From: Paenibacillus castaneae
GTDB lineage: Bacteria > Bacillota > Bacilli > Paenibacillales > Paenibacillaceae
Direction: 5' to 3'
Length of the DNA: 64,000 nt
Assembly: GCF_002884445.1 (NCBI RefSeq)
Contig: NZ_KZ614144.1
Coordinates: 3,702,094-3,766,093, forward strand
In this document: in pieces, positions 42,365 to 51,764 of the stretch
Numbering within the stretch: position 1 is the first letter of the stretch
Layout of the letters: the number at the start of each line of letters is the position of its first letter
The notes under the pieces: generated by a model
Databases searched by the model: none
Told to the model about the DNA's origin: nothing
Seen by the model: only the letters and a program-made list of their open reading frames with translations
Program-made: the position numbers and the translations under genes

Positions 42365-43669
42365 TTATTTATCACGCTGCATCGCAAGCACCGCCAGCTC
42401 GATCTTGTTCAGCATCAGCCCGTATTCATTCGTAATTTCGAAAGAATGCGGCAGCGGCAGCTTCTGGAAATAAGGCGTTACATCTGCTGCTGACATAAAC
42501 CAATCGCCATGCTCCGGAGGAGGCAGCGTCTGGTCGCCCCATGCCACGCTCAGCTCCGGGCTGTACAGCGGCTCCGCTCCGGGCTTTAGCCGACCGCCAA
42601 GCAGACGCTCCTTATAGATGCGCTGCGGAGGCTGCTGGCGCACGCGCGCAAACAAATGCGGCGCATAGTCCGCTCGCGAGCCGGTATGCTTAACAGCGCC
42701 TGCAAAGCTTCGTGCACCCCCATATACACGCGGAATGCCAAACAGCATTGCGTACAGCTGCTTGCCGAATTCGATCCGCTCCTGCAAATGCTCGAACCGC
42801 TCCAATATAAGCCCGGACAGTCGAAGCACCGTCCTGTCCTCCCCTTTTCCTTGTCCATCTCCATGTTCATAAGGAAAAATAACGCCATTCAGCTGCAGCA
42901 CAGACTGCAATCCAAAAAACAACGTATGAAGCACCTTCTCGCGGAAGTAAGGCTGCTGTACAATCCTCTTCTCAATGTAATGCTGCTCATTCACAATTAA
43001 TGCGATCGTCAGCGGCACCGGGTCGCGCTCTCGCCAGAACTGCTTCCAAACCGGTGCCATAAAGGATGAAACGCCGAGTGCCGGGAGCAAATGAAACAAG
43101 CTCCGGCCCTCGCGCAGACTGCGCTCGTACAGCAGCAGCTGTGGATAGGCATCGTGAAATATATAGGCATTAGCATGCTCCAAAAACTGAAATACAGCCT
43201 CACGCTGCTCCGGCCTAAGCAGCCACGGCAGCCATTCCCCCTGCAGATCCGTCATATTCCAACCGCCGTTGCGCGATACGAGATGGGCGAGCAAAGCCCA
43301 GTGCAGCTCGGGCGTACGGAAATAGACGGATCGATATGCTTCGGTACGCGTTACATTATTTCGATTGCTTATGGCCGTTTCCGCACGAATCCGCTCAATG
43401 AGTACAATCTCCTCCTCGCTCCAGCTCATCTCAGTACCGTCAACAGAAGGAGCTGGAGCCGGCTTAGACCAAGCCTGCGTGAGCCTCGCTACAGCGGAGG
43501 CAGAGAGCTGCAGCGGTACTGCCTCTCCAATCATCGTATGCGATGCGCTCATGGCGCTCCATTTCCCTGCTGCGTAAGTAAATGCAGCTCCGGGCAGTGC
43601 CAGCAGCTGCTTCAGCCAGTAACCCAATGAACGGCGGTTATGAATCCGAAGTTCATCCTTTTTCCCCAT
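42365..43669 (-). CDS. DUF2515 family protein (B. subtilis YppC type)
   Basis: 434 aa from the ATG at 43669, with GGGGG 6 nt upstream. The DUF2515 core includes ISNRNNVTRTEAYRSVYFRT-PELHWALLAHLVSRNGGWNM. Histidine-containing stretches resemble a metal-binding helical protein, and the N-terminal about 100 aa are poorly conserved. Function unknown. It converges with the SOS operon and is divergent from the SRAP gene, so proximity to repair genes does not imply co-regulation. Confidence 0.87.
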   Translation of the reverse strand: MGKKDELRIHNRRSLGYWLKQLLALPGAAFTYAAGKWSAMSASHTMIGEAVPLQLSASAVARLTQAWSKPAPAPSVDGTEMSWSEEEIVLIERIRAETAISNRNNVTRTEAYRSVYFRTPELHWALLAHLVSRNGGWNMTDLQGEWLPWLLRPEQREAVFQFLEHANAYIFHDAYPQLLLYERSLREGRSLFHLLPALGVSSFMAPVWKQFWRERDPVPLTIALIVNEQHYIEKRIVQQPYFREKVLHTLFFGLQSVLQLNGVIFPYEHGDGQGKGEDRTVLRLSGLILERFEHLQERIEFGKQLYAMLFGIPRVYGGARSFAGAVKHTGSRADYAPHLFARVRQQPPQRIYKERLLGGRLKPGAEPLYSPELSVAWGDQTLPPPEHGDWFMSAADVTPYFQKLPLPHSFEITNEYGLMLNKIELAVLAMQRDK

Positions 43670-43840
43670 TTCCAACCCCCTTGTTCAAACGTCATGTATG
43701 CACAGAGCACTATCAAATAATTAAGCTTATACTACCAGTATCCTCCACTCAGCGGCTCATCATACCGTACAACGGATATGCGTTTCAACGTTTCGAGGTG
43801 TATAATAAGAGCAAGTAATTAGGTTGGGAGGCGAGCAGCC

Positions 43841-44536
43841 ATGTGCGGAAGATATACGCTCACCGTAACACTGGAGGAGCTCATGGTTAGATATATGATC
43901 GAGGAGACGACCGTACCGTTTCACCGTCCGAAATATAATGTTGCACCGAGCCAACAGGTGCTTGCCATCATTAATGATGGACAAAGCAATCGGCTAGGCG
44001 AGCTGAAGTGGGGCTTGATTCCACCGTGGGCAGATGACCCGAAGATCGGATTTCAAATGCTCAACGCACGCTCTGAGACAGCAGCAAGCAAGCCCGCTTT
44101 TCAAAATCCGCTGCGCCGTAAGCGCTGCATCATCCCTGCTGACGGCTTCTACGAATGGAAGACGACAGCGAACGGCAAGCAACCGATGCGAATCGTGCTG
44201 AAAAGCCGTGCCTTGTTCAGTTTAGCTGGACTATACGAATCCTGGATATCGCCTGAAGGAAGCAAAATAAACAGCTGCACGATACTGACCACGACACCAA
44301 ACGAACTAATAGCACCCATTCATGATCGTATGCCAGTCATTCTGCGTCCCGAGGATGAGCAGCTTTGGCTAAATCGCAGCGTCACGGAAATAGATGCGCT
44401 CTCTCCGCTTCTAAGACCCTATCATGCAGATGAGCTGGATGCTTATGCCGTGTCTCCGGCAGTCGGCAGCGTCCGGAACGACGACTGCTCCTTAATTGAC
44501 TCCTACACGACAGATGAGCAGCTTGAGCTTTGGTAA
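43841..44536 (+). CDS. SRAP domain protein (SOS-response-associated peptidase, YedK/HMCES family)
   Basis: 231 aa. MCGRYTLT exposes the catalytic Cys2 after Met removal. RPKYNVAPSQ, LKWGLIPPWA, INARSET-like LNARSET, GFYEWK (active-site Glu) and HDRMPVIL (active-site His) complete the family. SRAP proteins crosslink to abasic sites in single-stranded DNA and protect them. GGGAGG lies about 9 nt upstream and TATAAT at 43801-43806 is a likely -10. No LexA box is visible here, unlike the polymerase operon 1.5 kb away. Confidence 0.94.
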   Translation: MCGRYTLTVTLEELMVRYMIEETTVPFHRPKYNVAPSQQVLAIINDGQSNRLGELKWGLIPPWADDPKIGFQMLNARSETAASKPAFQNPLRRKRCIIPADGFYEWKTTANGKQPMRIVLKSRALFSLAGLYESWISPEGSKINSCTILTTTPNELIAPIHDRMPVILRPEDEQLWLNRSVTEIDALSPLLRPYHADELDAYAVSPAVGSVRNDDCSLIDSYTTDEQLELW

Positions 44537-44571
44537 TTCCAAAGCCAAACTAATGATTCATAGCCAATTGC

Positions 44572-44602
44572 AAAAAAAAACGCCGACCTAGAGCGGTCAG
44601 CG
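44572..44602 (-). terminator. Terminator at the end of spoVIF
   Basis: On the minus strand CGCTGACC and GGTCGGCG pair (one G-U) around GCTCTA and are followed by nine T. The spoVIF stop codon lies inside the 5' arm. Confidence 0.8.
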
Positions 44603-44884
44603 AAACATTCCCCATAGCTTCAACAAATGAAACGTATTATTGGGATCAATTTTTTGCCCCATAACGAAGGCGACAATCTGGTCCTCCTGCGTATCTGTAA
44701 GCTGCTCCTGCAAAATGACGGCAGCCGCTTTAACGAGCCTTCTAACCTTTGGACGTTCCTGCAAATCAGCTTTCGTCACATTGCCAAGCAAATCACGAAT
44801 TCGATCCTTCATAACAGGATTTTTTAATTTCATTTTGATGCGCTCGACCAGCTGCGGCCGAATGCCGTATTTTTCGTAACTCAC
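44597..44884 (-). CDS. spoVIF: Stage VI sporulation protein F (SpoVIF)
   Basis: 95 aa. The form MSYEKYGIRPQLVERIKMKL ... QKIDPNNTFHLLKLWGMF corresponds to the Paenibacillus variant of SpoVIF, a small soluble mother-cell protein needed for proper coat assembly in B. subtilis. GTG start at 44884 with GGAGG 10 nt upstream. It lies between recG and the variable block, with its own terminator. Confidence 0.85.
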   Translation of the reverse strand: MSYEKYGIRPQLVERIKMKLKNPVMKDRIRDLLGNVTKADLQERPKVRRLVKAAAVILQEQLTDTQEDQIVAFVMGQKIDPNNTFHLLKLWGMFR

Positions 44885-44949
44885 CGCCTAGACACCTCCA
44901 TCCGGCAATTTCATCCCTTAACTATATGCCGGTTGGACGTAATTATTGC

Positions 44950-47004
44950 CTAGTCCAGCTGTTCTCCTTGAAAATATTGGTCACTTTGCAGCACGCTGCG
45001 CACTCTGGCATAGGATTCATTGGTCCAGAAATCGTCGCGTTCTGTCAGCAGCGCAGCATCCTCGCGCGCAAGCTCCAGCACTTCATAGTCAGCAACCATA
45101 TCCGCTAGCCGGAACTCTGGAAGCCCGCTCTGCTTCGTGCCGAAGAAATCACCTGGTCCCCGAATCTCAAGATCACGCCTTGACACTTCAAAGCCGTCAT
45201 CCGTATCCGTCATAACCTTCATACGCTCGCGTCCCGTTTCGGATTTCGGATCGGCAACCAGAATACAATGCGATTGATGCTCGCCCCGGCCTACCCGGCC
45301 GCGAAGCTGATGCAGCTGAGACAAGCCGAAGCGCTCTGCATCCATAATGATCATTAACGTCGCATTAGGTACGTCAACCCCTACCTCAACAACCGTAGTC
45401 GCAACAAGCACCTGGGTTTCATTCGCTCCGAAAGCACCCATTACCGTATCCTTCTCGGAAGACGTCAGCCTTCCATGGAGCAGGCCAACCTGAAGATCAG
45501 GAAAGGATTGCTGCGTTTGCACATACAGATCAATCGCATTCTGAACATCCAGCTTCTCCGATTCCTCAATCAACGGACAAATAATATAAGCCTGGCGGCC
45601 TTTATTAACCTCTTTGCGGATAAAGGCGAGCACACGCTCCATCATCCCATGCTTCACCCAATACGTCTTAATAGGCTTGCGTCCATGCGGCCGTTCGCGA
45701 ATCGTTGACACATCCATATCTCCGAATGCCGTTATGGCCATCGTCCTTGGAATTGGCGTTGCAGTCATCGTAAGCACATCGGGATTCATTCCTTTGCGCC
45801 GCAGAACACTTCGTTGATTGACGCCGAATCGATGCTGCTCATCCACCACGACGAGCCCGAGGCTGCGAAAGAATACATCCTCTTGAATAAGCGCATGCGT
45901 ACCAACCACAATATCAATCAAACCCATCTGAAGGCCAGCTAGTAAATCACGCCGTTTGCGCTCGGTTAAGCTTCCAGTCAACAAGCCAACCTCAATACCC
46001 ATACCCGCAAACAATCGCGTAAGCGAACGCATATGCTGATCGGCTAATATTTCAGTCGGAACCATAAGCGCCCCTTGATGACCAGAGCGGACAGCACCAT
46101 AAAGCGCAATAGCTGCAACTACCGTTTTGCCCGAACCAACGTCTCCCTGCAGCAATCGATTCATACAAGAGGGTCTGCGCATGTCTACCAAAATCTCATT
46201 AATAACCTTCTTCTGCCCGTCCGTCAACTCAAAAGGAAGAGTTGCGGCAAACTCACGAATCGTTTCGCTCCCGATCGGGTGGGCGATTCCATCCGTGCGC
46301 TTGCGATTAAGAGCGCGATAGGCTTGAAGCTTCAATTGAAACAAAAATAGCTCCTCGTACACAAGCCGTTTGCGAGCGGCTTGACCCTCTTTTGTATCAT
46401 CCGGAAGGTGAATCCGCTGTACAGCTTCTCTTCTTGCCATTAAATCATGCTGCTCAATAAGCTCAAACGGCAGCATTTCCTCAATCATCGATTCGTACTG
46501 TGTTAAAGCTTGACGAATTGTTTTCCGCATCCACGGCTGTGTAATGCTTCCACCCACCGAATAGACCGGCTGCAGCGTTCCCGACTTCGCCGCGCCTCCG
46601 CTTCCTGGAAATTCAGAATCTGAAATCGTCAGCTGCAGACGCTGCTGCTCCCATTTGCCTGTAAGCATGATCTCGCGACCGAGCACAAGCTGATCCTGAA
46701 GGAAGTGGCGGTTGAACCATACGGCCGTGACCAGCCATTGCCCCACTTCAACCTTGCAGGTAAGCCGTGACTTGCTTCGGCCATAACGCTGCAATACGGG
46801 CACGCCCCGGACATGTCCAAGCACAGTCACCTTCTCGCCTTCCTTAACGTCAGTAAGCTCACGAATACGATAATCCTCATATCGGTATGGAAAATAATCC
46901 AATAAATCTGCAACTGTTTGCACGCCAAAGGCGTGAAGCTCTTGTTCCTTGGGAGCACTCACGCCTTTGATTTGCCGAACAGAAATTTGATCTAATTTCA
47001 GCAT
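44950..47004 (-). CDS. recG: ATP-dependent DNA helicase RecG
   Basis: 684 aa. Branch-migration helicase for stalled forks and Holliday junctions. N-terminal wedge/OB domain (GVQTVADLLDYFPYRYEDYR, EGEKVTVLGHV), then SF2 motifs: GDVGSGKTVVA (Walker A), VVDEQHRFGV (DEQH box), MTATPIPRTMA (motif III) and QLRGRVGRGEHQSHC (motif VI). The start at 47004 (MLKLDQISV) has AGGATG upstream. It begins 4 nt after the degV stop. Confidence 0.97.
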   Translation of the reverse strand: MLKLDQISVRQIKGVSAPKEQELHAFGVQTVADLLDYFPYRYEDYRIRELTDVKEGEKVTVLGHVRGVPVLQRYGRSKSRLTCKVEVGQWLVTAVWFNRHFLQDQLVLGREIMLTGKWEQQRLQLTISDSEFPGSGGAAKSGTLQPVYSVGGSITQPWMRKTIRQALTQYESMIEEMLPFELIEQHDLMARREAVQRIHLPDDTKEGQAARKRLVYEELFLFQLKLQAYRALNRKRTDGIAHPIGSETIREFAATLPFELTDGQKKVINEILVDMRRPSCMNRLLQGDVGSGKTVVAAIALYGAVRSGHQGALMVPTEILADQHMRSLTRLFAGMGIEVGLLTGSLTERKRRDLLAGLQMGLIDIVVGTHALIQEDVFFRSLGLVVVDEQHRFGVNQRSVLRRKGMNPDVLTMTATPIPRTMAITAFGDMDVSTIRERPHGRKPIKTYWVKHGMMERVLAFIRKEVNKGRQAYIICPLIEESEKLDVQNAIDLYVQTQQSFPDLQVGLLHGRLTSSEKDTVMGAFGANETQVLVATTVVEVGVDVPNATLMIIMDAERFGLSQLHQLRGRVGRGEHQSHCILVADPKSETGRERMKVMTDTDDGFEVSRRDLEIRGPGDFFGTKQSGLPEFRLADMVADYEVLELAREDAALLTERDDFWTNESYARVRSVLQSDQYFQGEQLD

Positions 47005-47008
47005 ACAA

Positions 47009-47866
47009 TCACATCCTGTACATAAACACGGCTGATGTGCCTGGTCCGGTATGCGTTCCAATAACAGCCCCGATCGTAGTCCAGCCGACAGTCTTCACAT
47101 TGAACTCGCTCTTAACAAGCTCGTGCAGCTCCTCAGCCGTTTCCTTACGGTCTGTATATGCAAATGTAACACCCACAGGATCATCGCCGTATGTTTGCTT
47201 TAGCATAGCAATAATGCGTGCCATCGCTTTTTTGCTGCCTCGCACCTTATCCACCGCAAGCACAACGCCTTCTGAATCAAGCGACAAAATCGGTTTGATA
47301 TTTAATATAGAGCCGATAAGTGCAGAAGCTTTTCCAATACGGCCGCCCTTTTGCAAGAAGTCAAGCGTATCGACGAGAAAATAAAGCTCCATATTTTGCG
47401 CCAAACGTTCCATTTCTTCGATAATTCGTTCCTTCGATTCGCCTGCCTCTGCCATTTCAGCAGCCTTAATGACACGCAGCCCGAAACCATATGAAGCAGA
47501 TTTGGAGTTGATAATCGTAATATCTGACTCCTGCTCAAGCATAGAATGAGCAATAACGGCGGATTGATATGTACCACTCAGCACCGCTGACAAATGAATA
47601 GATATAATCGGCGCATCAGCATCTTCACTAAGCAAGCGCTCATAAACTTCCGAGAACTCCAGCGGCGAAGGCTGTGAAGTTGTCGGAAGCGAAGAGGACT
47701 CTGCAAGCTTCTCATAGAATTGCTTGGACTCAATCGTTACAGCATCCAAATACGTCTCTTCTCCAAAAAGCACTTTCAAGGGTACCATCGATATCCCCAA
47801 ACGCTCTCTGATCTCTGCCGGAATGTCAGCCGTGCTATCCGTAACTATTCGAACCTTCCCCACCAT
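47009..47866 (-). CDS. DegV family fatty-acid-binding protein (FakB type)
   Basis: 285 aa. DegV opening VRIVTDSTADIPAEIRERLG, then the TSQPSP lipid-contact motif and ISIHLSAVLSGTYQSA. DegV/FakB proteins present fatty acids to FakA for phosphorylation, and FakA is encoded immediately upstream, supporting that role here. The start at 47866 has GGAGGGG at 6 nt. Confidence 0.93.
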   Translation of the reverse strand: MVGKVRIVTDSTADIPAEIRERLGISMVPLKVLFGEETYLDAVTIESKQFYEKLAESSSLPTTSQPSPLEFSEVYERLLSEDADAPIISIHLSAVLSGTYQSAVIAHSMLEQESDITIINSKSASYGFGLRVIKAAEMAEAGESKERIIEEMERLAQNMELYFLVDTLDFLQKGGRIGKASALIGSILNIKPILSLDSEGVVLAVDKVRGSKKAMARIIAMLKQTYGDDPVGVTFAYTDRKETAEELHELVKSEFNVKTVGWTTIGAVIGTHTGPGTSAVFMYRM

Positions 47867-47897
47867 TGATCCCCTCCAACATTCAAACAATTGCCTA

Positions 47898-49670
47898 TTA
47901 CTCTAATGCAAAAACAAACGGATAGAGCGGTTGTCCACCATTCTGCACTTCAAGCTCAAGCTCTGGATACTGCTGTGCAACCCATTCGTTAAGTGACGCT
48001 GTCACCTGTTCTTCAGCTTCTTCACCAGTAAGAATGGTTAATAAATCTCCGCCGCCCTCCAGCATGCTCGTAATCAGCAGCTGACAAGCTTCAAGCAAGC
48101 TGGCCTTGGATACTACAATCGTTTTTTCCTTAATGCCGATATAATCACCCTCGCGGATGTCTACACCTTCAATTGTTGTATCCCGTACAGCCTTCGTTAC
48201 TTGTCCAGAAAGCACCTGTTCCGCTGCGCTCCTCATCCAAGCTGCGTTGCGTTCCGGTGTTTCCTCTTCTTTGAAAGCGAGAACAGCCGCCAAGCCTTGC
48301 GGAATCGTACGAGTCGGTATAATCGTCACGTTGCGTTCGCTAAGCTCCGCTGCCTGCTCGGCTGCCAAGATAATATTTCCATTATTCGGAAGAATATAAA
48401 TGTGCTCTGCCGACAACGCTTCAATCGCTTTCACGAAATCCTCGGTGCTCGGGTTCATCGTCTGACCGCCCGACAGAACCGTGTCTACATCGTTCTCCAA
48501 GAAAATATCTGCAATTCCTTCGCCTAAAGCCACCGCAATAATACCGTATGGCGCCCATTCATATACTTGCCCTGGCGGCATGCCTTGAATAGCTTGACCA
48601 GCAAGCAGCTCAGTCGAAGCGTAATCTGCCGCGCTCACCTCTTCAAGCTCATGCTCAAGCAGTTCACGATGCTGCTCCCGCATGTTAAGAATATGAATGT
48701 CGGTTAACTCGCCGTAAGGAATAGATAAATTGAACACATCGCCAGGCTTGCGCGAATGAACATGAACCTTAATAATATCCTCTTCTGCAATGACGAGTAT
48801 GGAGTCGCCGTCTTTCTCAAGCGCCTTTTTGTAAGCGGATTCATCAAAAAACATTCCTGTATGCCCGTCTAGTTTGCGATTGATAAAAAATTCCATATCA
48901 TAAAGAAACTCGATAGCTTCCGTCGATAAGCGCGCTTGTGCCGATGCAGGCTCTTGTTTACGTACAGCAGGAGCTGCGCTTGGAACGGCAACCTCTTCGG
49001 GCGGCGCTGCTTCTGAAGGCATTAGCTCCTGATCATGAAGACCGCTTCCGCCAATTTCCGAAAGGCTGTGAACAAACCCTTCATAGATAAAGACGAGGCC
49101 TTGTCCGCCAGAATCAACTACGCCAACCTGCTTCAGAACAGGCAGCAGGTCCGGTGTACGCTGCAGAGCCTCATGTGCCTTCTGATGCACCTCTCGCATC
49201 AGATCAGCTACATCATTCGTTCTGCGTGCGTATTGCACCGCATGCTTGGCTGCTTCTTTAGCGACGGTAAGAATTGTACCTTCAACAGGCTTTACTACGG
49301 CCTTGTAGGCCATATCTACGCCATGCTGAAGGGCAGCAGCCACTTGAGAAGCATTCGCCTCCTCTAGGCCAGCCAGCGATCTGGAGAAGCCGCGGAACAG
49401 CTGAGATAAGATAACGCCTGAATTCCCCCTTGCACCCATAAGCAGCCCTTTGGACAACGCTTCCGCTGCTTTGCTAATACTATCGGATGGCTTACTGCGA
49501 AGTTCGCGTACACCAGAGGTCATCGTTAAATTCATATTTGTTCCCGTGTCGCCGTCTGGCACTGGAAACACATTCAGTGCGTTAACATGCTCCGCATTAC
49601 GCTGTAAATAATCCGCGCCGAGCAGTGCCATTGCCGCAAAATCAGTTCCGTTAATAGAACGCTTACCCAA
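47898..49670 (-). CDS. fakA: Fatty acid kinase catalytic subunit FakA (YloV, DAK2 domain)
   Basis: 590 aa. The N-terminal DhaL/DAK2 ATP-binding domain has NVFPVPDGDTGTNM (Mg-ATP aspartates) and GARGNSGVILSQLFRG. A middle domain and the C-terminal DegV-like domain follow. It phosphorylates FakB-bound fatty acids to acyl-phosphate, which feeds PlsX/PlsY chemistry also encoded in this window. TTG start with GGGAGGG upstream. It lies between asp23 and degV. Confidence 0.95.
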   Translation of the reverse strand: MGKRSINGTDFAAMALLGADYLQRNAEHVNALNVFPVPDGDTGTNMNLTMTSGVRELRSKPSDSISKAAEALSKGLLMGARGNSGVILSQLFRGFSRSLAGLEEANASQVAAALQHGVDMAYKAVVKPVEGTILTVAKEAAKHAVQYARRTNDVADLMREVHQKAHEALQRTPDLLPVLKQVGVVDSGGQGLVFIYEGFVHSLSEIGGSGLHDQELMPSEAAPPEEVAVPSAAPAVRKQEPASAQARLSTEAIEFLYDMEFFINRKLDGHTGMFFDESAYKKALEKDGDSILVIAEEDIIKVHVHSRKPGDVFNLSIPYGELTDIHILNMREQHRELLEHELEEVSAADYASTELLAGQAIQGMPPGQVYEWAPYGIIAVALGEGIADIFLENDVDTVLSGGQTMNPSTEDFVKAIEALSAEHIYILPNNGNIILAAEQAAELSERNVTIIPTRTIPQGLAAVLAFKEEETPERNAAWMRSAAEQVLSGQVTKAVRDTTIEGVDIREGDYIGIKEKTIVVSKASLLEACQLLITSMLEGGGDLLTILTGEEAEEQVTASLNEWVAQQYPELELEVQNGGQPLYPFVFALE

Positions 49671-49687
49671 CGAAAATTCCCTCCCTG

Positions 49688-50047
49688 TTACCTGGATACC
49701 CTAACATCTTGCACAAATATGTGGACTTCTTCCACTTGCAGACCAATTACGTCATTCAGAACATATTTTACTTTGGATTGAATGTTATGCGCTACCTCGG
49801 AAATTTTTGTTCCATAGCTCACAATGATGTAAAGATCAATATGTAGATTTTCATTTTCCCTGCGTACCTCTACGCCACGGGTTAAATTATCTCTTCCGAG
49901 CAACTCGGCAATTCCGTCCTTTAGTTGTTTTCGAGAAGCCATTCCCACAAGTCCATAACAATCCATGGCCGCAGAGCCTGCGATAGTAGCTATGCATTCA
50001 TCGGTTACGTATATGGAACCTAATTCGGTACTCAACTGCAGAGGCAT
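49688..50047 (-). CDS. Asp23/Gls24 family protein (YloU)
   Basis: 119 aa. Opening LSTELGSIYVTDECIATIAG, then NLHIDLYIIVSYGTKISEVA and VQDVRV near the end are typical of Asp23/Gls24 proteins, membrane-associated envelope-stress factors. It precedes fakA by 17 nt in the conserved Firmicute order. AAGGGAG lies about 8 nt upstream. Confidence 0.92.
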   Translation of the reverse strand: MPLQLSTELGSIYVTDECIATIAGSAAMDCYGLVGMASRKQLKDGIAELLGRDNLTRGVEVRRENENLHIDLYIIVSYGTKISEVAHNIQSKVKYVLNDVIGLQVEEVHIFVQDVRVSR

Positions 50048-50197
50048 GGAAATACACTCCCTTACTGAAAAAATTATGGACTATATATTATTGTACTATA
50101 AACGGCTACTTTATAGAAGTCCCCCATTAATTCCAGGTTTTCTGTGTAGATTCACGCATTTCTCCCATTTCAGCAAACACTTTCATTCATATTTAGG

Positions 50198-50226
50198 TTG
50201 AACAGTCCTCATGTTTATGATACGAT
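50198..50226 (+). promoter_or_regulatory. Sigma-A promoter of rpmB
   Basis: TTGAAC (50198-50203) and TACGAT (50221-50226) with a 17-bp spacer give a leader of about 105 nt. The leader includes a small hairpin (CCATT-GCA-AATGG at 50290-50302), leaving room for an autoregulatory structure. Nothing else is seen in the 50048-50339 gap. Confidence 0.6.
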
Positions 50227-50339
50227 ATTCAAGTGTGTTTAAATGTTATTTCGCTTATGAATGAATTTTCCTCACGCATAACGAAGCCATTGCAAATGGA
50301 GTCTGTTTTCTTTCGCAAAACTTAAAGGAGGTGTAGTTC

Positions 50340-50528
50340 ATGTCCCGCAAATGTTTTCTTACAGGTAAAGCACCTGGTTCAGGTAACAACGTTTCCCACG
50401 CTAACAACAAAACTCGTCGTTCATGGGGAGTAAACGTGCAAAAGGTTCGCATTTTGGTTGATGGTAAGCCGAAACGCGTTTATGTTAGCACTCGCGCACT
50501 GAAATCCGGTAAAGTTACCCGCGTATAA
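50340..50528 (+). CDS. rpmB: 50S ribosomal protein L28
   Basis: 62 aa: [20 protein letters not shown] ... [20 protein letters not shown] is diagnostic of L28. It has only one cysteine (CFLTG), so this is a zinc-free form lacking the CxxC pairs. The ribosome binding site AAAGGAGGTG is strong. It is transcribed opposite to its neighbours, as in Bacillus, and ends at its own terminator. Confidence 0.98.
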   Translation: MSRKCFLTGKAPGSGNNVSHANNKTRRSWGVNVQKVRILVDGKPKRVYVSTRALKSGKVTRV

Positions 50529-50552
50529 TGAGTGGCTTCGGCCATAGACAAA

Positions 50553-50581
50553 AGCACCTGAGCCTCAGGTGCTTTTCTTTT
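50553..50581 (+). terminator. Terminator between rpmB and spoVM
   Basis: AGCACCTGA and TCAGGTGCT pair perfectly around GCC, followed by TTTTCTTTT. A TTTTG run on the other strand lets it work for spoVM as well. Confidence 0.85.
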
Positions 50582-50626
50582 ACTTTTTCACGATCACGGC
50601 CGTAGGGGTGCCCGGCTGCATCGAAC

Positions 50627-50707
50627 TTAGTTTTTCTGGAAGGTGTTCAAAATTGCCTTCACGAACCCGCCCAAAAATTTAGGCAGTTTTATTGTGTAAA
50701 ATTTCAT
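50627..50707 (-). CDS. spoVM: Stage V sporulation protein M (SpoVM)
   Basis: 26-aa amphipathic peptide MKFYTIKLPKFLGGFVKAIL-NTFQKN. It is almost identical to B. subtilis SpoVM, including Pro9 and the basic/hydrophobic face, which lets it recognise the convex outer forespore membrane and recruit SpoIVA to start coat assembly. The ATG at 50707 is preceded by GGAGGGATG. It lies between rpe and rpmB, its conserved place. Confidence 0.97.
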   Translation of the reverse strand: MKFYTIKLPKFLGGFVKAILNTFQKN

Positions 50708-50827
50708 GCCTCATCCCTCCTCAGACACGCTCATCGAATTATTCCGTGACAAGAACCTACGCTCATGTATCCATCCTATGCGTCGTCAGTCCGTCCTATT
50801 CCATTGCACGTGTGGGAAGAAAGCGCA

Positions 50828-51103
50828 TTATACGCCCGTTATTGTGGCGGGATTCTCTCGAACATATATAAAGATTGCCATAACAACAGTAGTAAGTAAA
50901 TAAAATACAATCGCTAGAGCAAAAAAGGTAATGCGAAGGCCCAGCGTTTCAAATCGGCGAAAGTAGCGTATGCCTATGTATAAAGCCAAAAGCGAAAATA
51001 AATACCTGTAAAATTCAGTCATCTGGGCAAAAATGGTGAGAAGTAGGCCTACAACAAAGGCGTAGGCCACTACCCAAAGAGCCGTCTTTAACCGATCATT
51101 CAT
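50828..51103 (-). CDS. Small membrane protein between rpe and spoVM, unknown
   Basis: 91 aa with three hydrophobic segments (about 8-25, 32-46, 57-80) and basic turns RYFRRFETLGLR. I do not recognise a family. The start at 51103 lies 11 nt after the rpe stop, so it is probably co-transcribed with rpe. In B. subtilis thiN lies at this position, and it is not present here. Confidence 0.7.
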   Translation of the reverse strand: MNDRLKTALWVVAYAFVVGLLLTIFAQMTEFYRYLFSLLALYIGIRYFRRFETLGLRITFFALAIVFYLLTTVVMAIFIYVRENPATITGV

Positions 51104-51114
51104 CGCATTGGCTC

Positions 51115-51759
51115 CTAACGCAGCGCGGCAATTGCCGCAGCTCGGTCCGACTCAGCGAATACAGCATTGCCTGCAACAAGCACGTTAGCGCCAGCCTCGC
51201 GTATAAGCCCCGCAGTAGCTGGATTAACACCGCCATCAACTTGAACATCGACAGCATCCAAACCGCGCTCATTAAGCATAGCACGCAGCTGACGCAGTTT
51301 AACCAGCGAGTAAGGAATGAACTTCTGACCGCCGAAGCCGGGATTAACCGTCATAATAAGCACGAGGTCAAGATCTTGCAGAATGGGCTCTAATACAGAA
51401 ACCGGCGTGGCAGGATTAATCGCAACACCTGCTGGAAGCCCTTTTTCTTTAATATAATGAATGGTTCTATGCAAATGAACACAGGCCTCGGCATGTACCG
51501 TAATCCGATCTGCTCCCGCAGCAATATAATCCGCAATGGACTGCTCAGGACGCTCTATCATCAAATGTACGTCAAACGGCAGCGCCGTAGCAGAACGCAC
51601 GACAGCAATGACAGGAGGACCAAATGTGAGATTCGGAACAAAATGTCCGTCCATCACATCTACGTGAATCCAATCCGCCCCAGCAGCTTCTACCGCTTGA
51701 ATCTCCTCGCCAAGTCGAGCGAAATTAGCAGATAATATAGAAGGCGCGATAATAGTCAT
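51115..51759 (-). CDS. rpe: Ribulose-phosphate 3-epimerase
   Basis: 214-aa TIM-barrel enzyme of the pentose phosphate pathway. [27 protein letters not shown] (metal His/Asp), [20 protein letters not shown] and [10 protein letters not shown] are all present. AAGGAGGTA ribosome binding site. It lies 5 nt after rsgA. Confidence 0.97.
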   Translation of the reverse strand: MTIIAPSILSANFARLGEEIQAVEAAGADWIHVDVMDGHFVPNLTFGPPVIAVVRSATALPFDVHLMIERPEQSIADYIAAGADRITVHAEACVHLHRTIHYIKEKGLPAGVAINPATPVSVLEPILQDLDLVLIMTVNPGFGGQKFIPYSLVKLRQLRAMLNERGLDAVDVQVDGGVNPATAGLIREAGANVLVAGNAVFAESDRAAAIAALR

Positions 51760-51764
51760 AGTTG

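Noticed and set aside
43690..43840. LexA box at the SRAP gene
   Set aside because: No GAAC-N4-GTTC is present in the promoter region; only a TATAAT was found.
50706..50903. 65-codon plus-strand frame opposite spoVM and the small membrane gene
   Set aside because: It is antisense to the spoVM leader and has no ribosome binding site; the codon pattern is not protein-like.
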